Assembly (NCBI GenBank): GCA_032718865.1
Contig: JALUTQ010000046.1
Span: forward strand, 1,116,001-1,180,000
Source of the DNA: Tilletia caries
Lineage: Eukaryota; Basidiomycota; Exobasidiomycetes; Tilletiales; Tilletiaceae
DNA length: 64,000 nt
Direction: 5' to 3'
The notes under the pieces: generated by a model
Told to the model about the DNA's origin: nothing
Seen by the model: the letters and a program-made list of their open reading frames with translations, nothing else
The model's database searches: none
Made by a program: the position numbers and the translations under genes
Shown: one piece after another, positions 22,743 through 32,258 of the stretch
Layout: every line of letters starts with the position of its first letter
How positions within the stretch are numbered: the stretch's first letter is position 1

Positions 22743-25546
22743 ATGGTGAGAAGACATGGATATCATTGCGAGATGCACAGACTCATCGCTTATGACCATG
22801 TGACTCTCCCTCCTGCAGAAATTCGGAAAGACATACATCTCGACGCTCGCCAGCTCCAGCTTCCCAGAAGACTGGAAGGCGGGCGCGGTCGACTACAGAC
22901 ATCTCAAGAAACTTATCAACGGAGTCGTCCAGGAACTCGAGTCCCTCGGACTCGGCGCAGACGTCCTCAAAGATCTCCTCGTGCCCCCAGCAGAAGAACT
23001 CTCGAATACCGCACACTCCGACGGCACCACCACCACGCCCTCCAACATCCTCATCACAAGTGACAACGGCGACGACGACGATGATCACAGCGATGAAGAT
23101 CATCTGCGGACCAAGGTCTATCACGAAGAAACTCCCGCGGAACAGTGGATCGACACCCTGCCCTCAGCCGCCACACGCCGACAGCGATCTTGCACCCCAA
23201 GCTCACACTCATCCGAACACGACGACTCCGCCACTGAATCAGCATCACACGAGAACATCGAGGCACCCACTGCCTTCAACGGCAAGCGTCGCAAAAGTGT
23301 CCACAAGACACCCGCAGACTTCAAGCGTACCCACGACACCCTCATGCGACGCGCCGAATCCGGTTCCTCCCACGCCTCCTCCTCCGGTGGGTCAGGCTCA
23401 GGATCAGTCGGTTCGGGCTCGGCTTCCGTCGCTGGCTCGTCCGCAGACTGGGCCAAGCCCAAGAAGGCGTTTCATACGGGCGAGGATGGAAAATCTCATA
23501 TTGACTCGGAGGGAAGGCGCTGGTTGAATGGCAAGGAAGGCCGACGCGCCCGGGCTGAGTACGACCTTGGAGGTGAGTTCTCTCCCATTTCTATCCCTTC
23601 ATTCTCGCTCTCACCCTGGCATAAACGCTCACGCCTCTGGATGCCTTTGTCGACCCGTCTTTCGGTCAGGCACACCAGAGCATCCCGTCCCCCGAATCCG
23701 ACTCTTCATCGAGTCACCCATCAGGTCCGATGACGAAGACGAGGATGACTCGGATGACACCGACGCTGACGCTGACGACGATTTCGATCCATCTGAATCA
23801 CCATCGACCAATCAACCCGACCAGACATCCTCCCTCTCCTCCTTGCAGTCTTCCACCTCGGCAGCTGGCACAGTACGAGCCGCGGAAGACGATAGTCCAG
23901 TCACCCTCCGCGGACGAGCATCGGACTCTCCCGCCTCGACCTTCACAGGACGAACACCCGTCCTCACCACGGCAGGCGTGGTACTCGACGAAATGGCACT
24001 AGCAGACGCTGCCGAGGCCGAAGCGGCCGGGAAACTCGAACCTTTACCAGAAGCTGCCCTGGACAGCTACCTCCACCCCGACCACGCGTACGAGCAGCGC
24101 GGGCGGGACGGTAAGCGGAATTCGGATCAGAAGAAGAAGCGACAGCGCCGACATCTCAGTCCGAGCACGGGTCGACGTTTCCGCCGACGTGAGATTAACA
24201 TCAACCTCACTGCCGACACCGAGTTCCTCGAGCGGCTGACGGGGGCGCTCCAGCGTCTGTCCCACATCCAGCAACAGCAACGCACCCAGTTCGTCGCTGC
24301 GACCGAGAACCTCTGCAGTTCCATCGCGCGCGTCGCCTCTCCCTACGCCACCCCGACGGACATGTACGTCTGGCGGGAGATCTTCGCGCTCTGGGTGGAC
24401 TCCCAGATCTTTGAGAGTTCGCGCGAGAAGGACCGGGGCGAGCTCACTGTGGAGGAGAGTGAGGCCCGGTTGAAGAGGTTTGCGGAGGAGCTGGCGAAGA
24501 GGGGGTGGATTGCGAGGGAGAATAACCTTTCGGAGGATGCGGAGGAGGTTGCTGCTGTAGAGGCGGAGCAGCAGGGTCAGGGCCAGGGTCAGGGGAAGAA
24601 GAAGGGAGGGAAAGGATCAGCGGGCTTGTTCCGCCTGGGTCATCCTCACTCCTCTCACAAGGGCACCGACACCGCCAAAGAAGCAGAGACAATCACTCTC
24701 CCCGACGGCACGGTCGCCCACGTCCCGCACCACGACCGCACCCAATCCGCCCTGGACGATTTCCTCAAGCTGAACGTGGAACTGCTGGACGTGAAGAAGT
24801 TCCAGGCGGTGAATATAGAGGCTGCGCGCAAGATTCTGAAGAAGCACGATAAGCGGACTGCGCTCACGGCGGCTTCGGATCTGAGGGCGTTTATGGCGTT
24901 GCAGGAGAGGGAGCGGGAGCAGTTGGCTCGACTTACCGCAGGCGGCGGCGGTTCCCCTTCGTCGACGTGGAACGGAGCGGACCGGTTGAATCTGATGGAG
25001 GTCAACGGTGGGATTGCACCGAAGCCACTCCGGGACGCACCCCATGCGCTACCCCTGGCCAAATTCGATTCGCTCTCCCTGCTCTCGTCGTCCTCCAACT
25101 CGCGCGAGCTGACGACGACGCACCCTTCGCTGGCCGCTCTACTCCCCACGAGCGCAACGGGTCTCATGGGCGGCTCCCTGCCTCACATCCTCCTCAGCCT
25201 GCTCACGACCACCTTACTCCCGATCCTACCCTCCATCGACGAATCGAGCTGCGTAATCTGCACCTCGGTAGCCTGGCGGCCGGTCCGTCTGATCTGCGGC
25301 CACCTCTTCTGCATCCGCTGTCTCGTCAAACTCCAACGCCAGCACCGGGACGACTGCCCGCTATGCCGCGCCCCGCTGGCGGTGAAGAATGCGAATGGGA
25401 GTAATTTGGACGAGGCGATGGGCAATCTGTTGAAGACGTATTTCCCGGAGGAGGTGAAGGTGAAGCAGAAGGAGAACGATAAGGAGGTGCAGGCGGAGGA
25501 GGAGAAGGAGATGGGGTTGGAGAAGATGCATTGTGTTATTTGTTGA
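22743..25546 (+). CDS. SPX-domain and RING-finger protein (putative E3 ubiquitin ligase)
   Basis: Exons 22743-22745 (ATG only), 22819-23572 and 23670-25546 give 877 residues. After splicing the N-terminus reads M-KFGKTYISTLASS with WKAGAVDYRHLKKLI, the canonical SPX start that senses inositol pyrophosphates. The acidic Ser/Asp-rich middle (residues 250-330) is an SPX-type insertion. TDMYVWREIFALWVDSQIFES and DVKKFQAVNIEAARKILKKHDK complete the bipartite SPX region. A C3HC4 RING follows at about residues 779-820 (CVICTSVAW... CGHLFCIRCLVKL... CPLCRAPL). The domain order matches fungal SPX-RING ligases involved in phosphate homeostasis (S. pombe Pqr1 type). The protein ends Met-His-Cys-Val-Ile-Cys, a CaaX-like sequence. 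Confidence 0.88.
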
Positions 25547-25556
25547 TGATGGGGAC

Positions 25557-25740
25557 GAGGAGGGAGGAGGGAGGAGGGAGGAGGGAGGAGGGAGGAGGGA
25601 GGAGGGAGGAGGGAGGAGGGAGGAGGGAGGAGGGAGGAGGGAGGAGGGAGGAGGGAGGAGGGAGGAGGGAGGAGGGAGGAGGGAGGAGGGAGGAGGGAGG
25701 AGGGAGGAGGGAGGAGGGAGGAGGGAGGAGGGAGGAGGAG
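25557..25740 (+). repeat. 7-bp G-rich minisatellite (GGGAGGA)n
   Basis: About 26 near-perfect tandem copies of GGAGGGA begin 11 bp after the stop codon of the SPX-RING gene, in its 3' UTR. The strand is pure purine with evenly spaced G-runs, so G-quadruplex or triplex formation in DNA or mRNA is possible. The long Arg-Glu-Gly-Gly frames across it are artefacts of the repeat. Confidence 0.95.
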
Positions 25741-26205
25741 GCTCTCCGGTCCCGGCTTCAAGGGACGACGGCTGGTCTCTTTCTGCTTTTTCTACCGGGC
25801 TCAGGAGGGGACGGACACTGCTCGTCCGGCGTTTCCCCCGTGTCACGCTTGTTTCTTGGTAAATCTCTTTCCGAGACGGTATACCCTATCCATGGAATCA
25901 TTAATCGCTATCAATCCGTATAACACTTGGCTACGTCTATCGCAAGGTTGGAACCTCTCGAAGGGGTAGGGTTAGAACAACTTTCTGCGGCCCCCTCTCG
26001 AATCAGGCTTTGAGGCGAGAGATATTAACTCTCTGCCCAAGCTGTTCACGTCGCGTCACGTTCGCAGATTCGTTCGCGCGTTCTCGGGGCATTGACGCTC
26101 TCGAGATGGGAACGCTTTCGACAAGATTCAAACTCCGCCCGGAAACCTTCACACCACACACCACACGCATCCTGACATCCTGAGTGCAGCAGACAGCGGC
26201 ACAAG

Positions 26206-27913
26206 ATGGCGGGCAAATCTTCATCCTCTTCAGGACCGGCTCCAGTCCACACGCTCAAGTCGCTCGCATTCACCGCCCAGGTTCTCGACAGCGCAGGCAA
26301 GCCAATGCGCTTCTACAGCGTCAGAGAGGAGGACAATTTAGTGCAGGCATGTGAGTAGATGATAAACCTTCCAACACTCAACGAGATCAAAGCCGGCTCA
26401 CCAGCAGGTTCATGTATGTCTGCTCGCAGGTGTCGAGGCCAAGGACGGGGAGCAATTCTCCATCAGGCTCGACACGACAGATCGATCAAGCAATTACAGT
26501 GCAAAGCTGCAACTCGGGGGACAGCACATCTCATCCACCTTTGTCAAGCCTAGCTATTGGCCCGTCGCGATCAAGGATCGACGTATCAGCGAGACGGAAG
26601 GTCAACGCCTGGTGAGTCATGAGTGTCTACACCTCCAAACTTGGATTGCGGAAATCAAATCAACGTGGCTGATAGCATATGCTACACATCTTTTTTCCAA
26701 ACGACAATCAGATGTTCTCCAAAGCTGCTGTGACAGGTGAGTGTCAATTGTCGAAGCAGCGCCTATGAACTACGTTGTTCTGAGTTTCTGACCGAGACAT
26801 ACGCCCCAGATGATGACAAGGACAGCATTCGCGACCCAATAGCAGTCACCGGACTAGGCGAGATCACCATCATCATCAGGAAAGTCCTGAGCACATTATT
26901 GAAGGGCAAAAGAACATATCCGAAATCCCAGCATATCGGTCCTCAGAAGGCGATCTACGAAAAGGCAAAGAAGGTTGGCGCGATCCAATTCGGGTGAGTG
27001 CACAGGACCCACGTCTCAAGCTACGACGTCAAATGGTACTGAACAACTACATGCTTTCTCAAACCACAAAGGGCCGGTCCGACGGTCAACAAGCCAAGGA
27101 CCAATTCCGTCAAACCGACCCACGACGACAGGTTTGTCCCCATCGAATTCAAGATTCAATGCGCCACTCGGATTGGACTGCAACTACTCGGACACATTCC
27201 GAAGGACAAAGAAAGGCAACCGACGAAGACGGCTGTCAGGAGAAGACGATCTGGAGGAGAAGAAGAAGAGAAAAATGATGGCGACGAAGATCAAGAAGAT
27301 GAAGATGACGAGGATGAAGAGGAGGAGGAGGAGGAGGAGGAGGAGGAGGAGGAGGAGGAGGAGGAGGAGGAGGAGGAGGAGGAGGAGAAAGAAGAGAAGC
27401 AGGAGAGTAGACGGAGTAAGAAAGGCGGCGCCACGGAAAAAAAGCGCTTCAAGAAAAAAGTAGAGGAGAGGCTCGCTGCTCGCGAAAAGCGTTTGGTGGT
27501 GAGTGAAGTTGTGATCAGTCTCGACTATTCTGTCCGGCAAGCTGAGCATCTCTGCGACTTTGGGAAATATGCAGAGAGAGCTTGAGGAGCTGAAGCTCGC
27601 TCGTTTGGAGGTGAGTCAACAGGTACTCCGTCCAGATCGATATGTCTGGCAAGCTGATGGTCCTTGGAAAATTCGAAATAACGTGCAGAGAGAGATCGAG
27701 GAGGTCAGGGAGGCTATGCAGGCTAGGAAGGCTAGGAAGCGTCGGCGTGCTGATAGCGAGGAGGCCAGTCCCGGTCCTCACGACTCGAGTCTTCAAACGG
27801 ACGGAATCTGCTCGAGTCTCAAGAAGGAGGGTATGAGGTCGAACCTGAGGCGGAGAACCATGAAACGACAGTCACGACACGAACCCATTGATATCACCTA
27901 CATGAGTGATTGA
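26206..27913 (+). CDS. DUF7918-like coiled-coil family, copy 2
   Basis: Seven exons (26206-26350, 26430-26611, 26712-26736, 26810-26993, 27072-27498, 27575-27610, 27689-27913) sum to 1224 nt, or 407 residues. The N-terminal half is a predicted globular domain (LAFTAQVLDSAGKPMRFY, EAKDGEQFSIRL, LQLGGQHISS, KDSIRDPIAVTGLGEI, YEKAKKVGAIQF, FKIQCATRIGLQLLGHIP), which I read as DUF7918-like. Then comes a basic patch, a poly-Glu run of about 30 residues, Lys-rich segments and coiled-coil exons (RELEELKLARLE; REIEEVREAMQARKARKRRR). The end PIDITYMSD resembles a SUMO-interacting motif, and LKKE fits a SUMO acceptor consensus. A nuclear location is likely from the KRRR runs. Molecular function is unknown. 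All splice sites are canonical and the third exon is only 25 nt. Confidence 0.75.
27314..27388 (+). repeat. (GAG)n/(GGA)n trinucleotide tract coding poly-Glu
   Basis: An uninterrupted GAG repeat within exon 5 of copy 2, in the Glu reading frame. It is absent from copies 1 and 3, so it expanded after the duplications. Confidence 0.9.
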
Positions 27914-28099
27914 AGTGCCGTTTCGTAGGTCGTCATCCCGCTGCCAAATGCCACAAGCAATACCTCTTCTGTTCCCTCTGCATCTCTTGCTTCTTCAAGC
28001 TTCAAGCCCTGCTCGTGCCTTACATGCATCAATCATCATCTCTCGATCCTATGTCACTTCAACCTAGCAATGGTCCCCCTCTCTGACGCTGGTGCATAG

Positions 28100-29000
28100 T
28101 TTATGAACCCTCTGGAGCTGACCCCCCCGTTGTACCATCCACAGGTGTATCGCCGACTCCAGGTCCGAACAGGACACCCAACACTCAAATCTGCACAGGA
28201 AGCTACCGATTCAATTGTAACACCGGGTCGCCCCCTCTCACAAGGGTATACTGACCTCCCTTGTCTGATTTTTGAGTTACACAGCATCCTGGCACGATTC
28301 GCACGCCAGCTCACCTTCCTACCGCCTTCCTCGCCAGGCATCGACCGCACCATATCCTTCCTCCCAGCACATAATCGGCCCAGCCAACGCAGACAGAGAT
28401 CGACATCGAATCGAAGACACGCAGAACACCTCGACTCCAGCGGATGTCAGCTCTGCTCAGCTACGAGCACGACCTTCGCCTGGATTTGTGGCTCCTCGTC
28501 GTGCAGGTCAGACGCAGCATAGAAATTCGTTCGACAACAGCAGCTTCCTTACGTCCTAGGCATGGGCACGATTCCTCGAGTGGCGGGTGGAACTCGGACC
28601 GGCTTCCCCCGTTGTATCCATCCATTCCTTCTGCGTCCTCAACGTCATCGTCTCGCCCGTACCATCTTCCACCTGCGAGCTCAGCTAGGGACAACACAAG
28701 GTCGTATCGGCAGAGTCGGATTGCGACCATGGATGGGATGGTCAAGGTGCTTGGACAATGGACATGCTGGCCACGACGAGGAGGGGGACGGGGAGGGGCA
28801 GGACTTGTGTGGGGAGGTTCAGAGGTTGAGGGAGGAGAATCAGAAGTTGCGCGCGTTGTTGGGGGAAGGGCGGGGCTTGCATCTCCTCCAGAGCATCACA
28901 CATTCACACTGCATTGGTATTCGGGGGGCCCAACAATCAGAGCTTTGCGGTCAGCGTCCTCCTCGATATCTCGCTCCTTCCCTTCCCACTTTCTCAAGTT
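28100..29000 (+). pseudogene. Possible decayed protein-coding gene with a leucine-zipper-like segment
   Basis: Protein-like composition jumps between frames. A Ser/Pro/Arg-rich frame runs at about 28272-28556 and a second Ser-rich frame at about 28562-28750 (SIPSASSTSSSRPYHLPP). A third at about 28770-28865 contains GEVQRLREENQKLRALLG, a good coiled-coil heptad pattern. No splice arrangement joins them cleanly. It lies exactly between the two units of the segmental duplication. It may be a frameshifted relic or chance; no family is assigned. Confidence 0.3.
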
Positions 29001-29084
29001 TCTGAGCGTGGGATCAAAGTTTGCAGATTCATTGCGGAAGAGGTTGAGGTCAGGCCGGCGAGAGTCAGGACTCAGGGCTGTCTT

Positions 29085-32075
29085 CGCCACGGTCTGAACC
29101 GGTTCCCTTTCCTTTCTCTCTACCGAGCTCAGAGCTGTCACCGTGTCACTTTTGCTTCTTTGTACATCTTCTTTTCCCATGGTCGAGACGGTATGCGGGT
29201 GTGTCCCATCTATGGAATCATTAATTACTAACACTTGTGTCTTTCCGCAAGGCTGGATCCTCTCAAACTAGAATGGAGATAAGATTGAAGTTGTAGGGGG
29301 AGAAGGACAAGGTCGAGGTCGATGGCTCGCGCCGTGATTTGGGCCAGGTCTTGAGGGTAGCTTGTGGGCAAGCAGAGAAGGCAGAGTAAGGGGTGGTATG
29401 GAGTAAAGATATTTACGTCGCAGCAGGAAGGCTATCATTAAGGGTAAGATGTGCTCACCATAAGATGTGTAATGTGCGCCTTCTGGCATAAAAACCTTAC
29501 GTATTGGGCTTTGGAGAGGTGGAATGAAGGGAAAGATGACAGTACCTCCAAGCATGATTGGAAGTGGGGTGCCCCGAGTATGGGTGAAATCGCGACAGGT
29601 CCTTCACGAGTACAGCCCGCCGATGCGAACGTGCTCGGTCGGCGGTTTCGCAGAGATTCAAGTTGCGATCCTCCCCCTTGATCGAAGTCATGGCGCCGCC
29701 CATCTTGTAACGCTCGACTTGATATTTTATGGCTATCAATGCCAACAGCAGAGACAGCGACCGTCACAAGCCAGATGAGAGCGTTACTAATCAGGCAAAG
29801 CACCTTCGCGAGAGTGGAGGGGGCGACTCGCATCTAGCTGTCGCCGGAACGACGAGCGTACTTCATCGCGGCCTTTCATTTCGTTTCCTGCAAGGGAAGG
29901 GGGGAAGGAGTTATGAAAAGGTGAGTAGAGGGAGGGATGAGGACGAATGGGAGAAAGCTGCGGGCAATGCTGGAAGTGAAGACTGGAAATAATCAGCAGG
30001 ATGGTACAAAGCGCTTTCATAAGGTGATCAGTCAAATTAACACTCTCCTGGGCCCTGAGTGGCTGAACGATGTAGGAGCGGGCCAGGAGGAAGTCAGAGG
30101 AGTGTGCAATGTAAGGATAAGATGTGCATCGCGGAGCTGCTCTTGCTCCGCCGCCTTACCGATGATATACGACGCTCCATCGTATGTCTACGCATATGTT
30201 AGCACAGGTTTCCTTCTCTAATGATGAACAACCTGCAGAAGACGAAGCGCGAAGCATTCCAGCCGCATCGAATGGTCAGTCTCTTGCTGTTGCCATCGCG
30301 TATCTTCAGTGCTTCAGCAGACGTTGAGGCGAGAGATTGTCCGCGAACAGACCCAACCAAGCTCTTCACGTCTCGTCGCGTTCTGGGGGCGTGACACTCT
30401 CGAGCTGGGAACGCTTTTGAGACGATTTTAAGTCCGGTCACCACACCACGCACATCTTCAAGTATTACAGCAGGCAGCAGCACAAGATGCCGGGCGAATC
30501 TTCATCCTCCTCAGGACCGGCTCCCATCGAAACGCTCCGGTCGCTCGCATTTACTGCTCAAGTGCTGAACAATGCAGGCAACCCAATGCGCTTCTATGGC
30601 GTCAGGGAGGAAGCCAACTTTGCACAGGCGTGTAAGTCAGGTCTCCACCGCGCTTTCAACATTCAGGGACATCAAACTGACTCGCCAGTACTCCCATGCA
30701 TGTCTGCTCGCGCTTCGCAGTCGTTGAGGCCACCGACGGAGAGCAGTTCTCCATCAAGCTCGACATGCCGGATCCATCGAACAAATACGAGGCAATTCTG
30801 CAACTCGGGGGACAGCGCGTCAGATCGTACATGGCCGAGCCTGACACTTGGCCAATCACCTTCAAGGATCGACGTATCAGCAAGACGGAAGTTCAATCCC
30901 TGGTGAGTACCCTGATCTCCAACAGCCTCTGAAGCGGGAGCACGTCAGGGCTAATGACATGCTTTTCTAAAACCACGAACCAGATGTTCTCCAAAGCTGT
31001 CACGACAGGTGAGTGTCAAAGCAGCGCCTATGAACTCCGTTGTTCTGTGTTTCTGACCGATACGTACGCTCCAGATGACGACAAGGACAGCATCCGCGAT
31101 CCCGCAGAGATCACCAGACTGGGAGAGATCGCTGTCACAATCAAGAAAGTCCTGAGCACATTGGAGGGCAAAACACCATGCCTGGAATCCTGGCAGATCG
31201 GTCCTCAGAAGGCGATCTATGAAAAAGAAAAGAAGGTTGGCGCGATCCAATTCCGGTGAGTACACGGAACCCACGTCCCAAACTACGAGTTACGGCGTAA
31301 ATTGGCACTGAACAACTACATGCGTTCTGAAAACACAAAGCGCCGGTCCAACATTCAACAAGCCAAGCCTCGGACACACGATTGTTATCTGCGACGACAA
31401 GTTTGTCCCCGTCGAATTTAAGATCCGCTGCGCTACTCGGGTCGGATTGCAACTGCTCCACCACATCCCTAAGGACGACGAGAGCAGTTCGGCGAAAAAG
31501 AAGAAGAAGCGCTCCAGGGAAGAAGAGGAGGAGCTCGCTGCTCAAGGAGAGCGTCTACAGGTGAGTACAGTACATTCAGTGACAGATGGGCGACATTGGA
31601 ACCATGTGTCCCTGCATATACATTTTCTGTCTATGATTGGTTGCTCTGCGAGCTAAGCGTCCTTGTGAATTTTGGATGGGGACACGGAACGTGCAGAAGA
31701 GGCTCGAAGAGGACCAGAAGCGACTCGAGGAGGTCCAGAAGCGGCTCGAGGAGGTCCAGAAGCGCCGGCGGGGCGGGAGCGAGGAGGGCAGTCCGGATCC
31801 ACACGATTCGAGTCCTCCAGCGGATGGAATGTCCTTGAACGTCAAGAAGGAGCGGATGAAGTTTGACTTCAGCGCCGGAGGCACCACAGCCGAACCCTTC
31901 GACCTCACCGACCTGAGTGATTGAAAAGGCCGCTTTGTCGGTCCCAAGGCGCCGCCGAAGTCCTTGCAGTTATCCGACCTTTTACGTTGCTTTCACGTTT
32001 ACTCTCTCGATAGGTTTCATACTCTCTGCTCGTGCCTTACTTCAAGCAGCATCTCTCGATCTTGTCTGTCATTGT
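29085..32075 (+). repeat. Segmental duplication, unit 2
   Basis: Counterpart of 25770-28075. It starts with a relic of the SPX-RING 3' flank (GAGACGGTAT and CTATGGAATCATTAAT near 29188-29225), followed by the promoter and body of gene copy 3. The unit is about 0.7 kb longer because of unique DNA at about 29280-30330, in which I see no gene. Confidence 0.65.
30487..31924 (+). CDS. DUF7918-like coiled-coil family, copy 3
   Basis: Six exons (30487-30631, 30721-30902, 30984-31008, 31075-31255, 31341-31560, 31697-31924) sum to 981 nt, or 326 residues. The globular part matches copies 1 and 2 (SLAFTAQVLNNAGNPMRF, VEATDGEQFSIKLDM, LQLGGQRV, DSIRDPAEITRLGEI, GPQKAIYEKEKKVGAIQF, VPVEFKIRCATRVGLQLL). 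A Lys/Glu-rich linker leads to a coiled coil made of three exact-length heptads (KRLEEDQ, KRLEEVQ, KRLEEVQ). The tail has VKKER, a SUMO-consensus-like site, and PFDLTDLSD, a SIM-like end. The promoter-proximal 150 bp resemble those of copy 2. This is the shortest and cleanest copy. Biochemical function is unknown; the DUF7918 family is common and expanded in basidiomycetes. Confidence 0.78.
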
Positions 32076-32258
32076 GACCTGTGTCGCCTCAATCTCAATC
32101 TCAACAACGCAAAGTTTCCCACGGTAACAAAAAACGTTCCAGAACGTGATATCGCGACAGCGCCGTCGCCTACCTTGACATTTGTCTTGTCTGTCTCTCA
32201 ATTTCCCACACAGCTGTGGTGTGCTGCTGACTGGCGGTGCGATTAAAAAGGCTGCGGT

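Larger units (their letters stand above)
25770..28075 (+). repeat. Segmental duplication, unit 1
   Basis: Approximate limits. The block carries the 3' flank of the SPX-RING gene (a GAGACGGTAT... CTATGGAATCATTAAT segment near 25870-25905), the promoter of copy 2 and all of gene copy 2 with its 3' flank (TGCTCGTGCCTTAC, CATCTCTCGATC). The same order recurs at about 29085-32075. Divergence is moderate. Confidence 0.65.

Noticed and set aside
25531..25923. Open frames of Arg-Glu-Glu-Gly-Gly (plus strand) and Pro-Pro-Ser-Ser-Leu (minus strand) repeats
   Set aside because: They are read-through of the 7-bp minisatellite in several frames, not a gene.
26975..27463. Lys/Arg-repeat frame overlapping copy 2
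   Set aside because: Shadow frame of the GAG tract; the Glu frame joins correctly to the upstream and downstream family exons.
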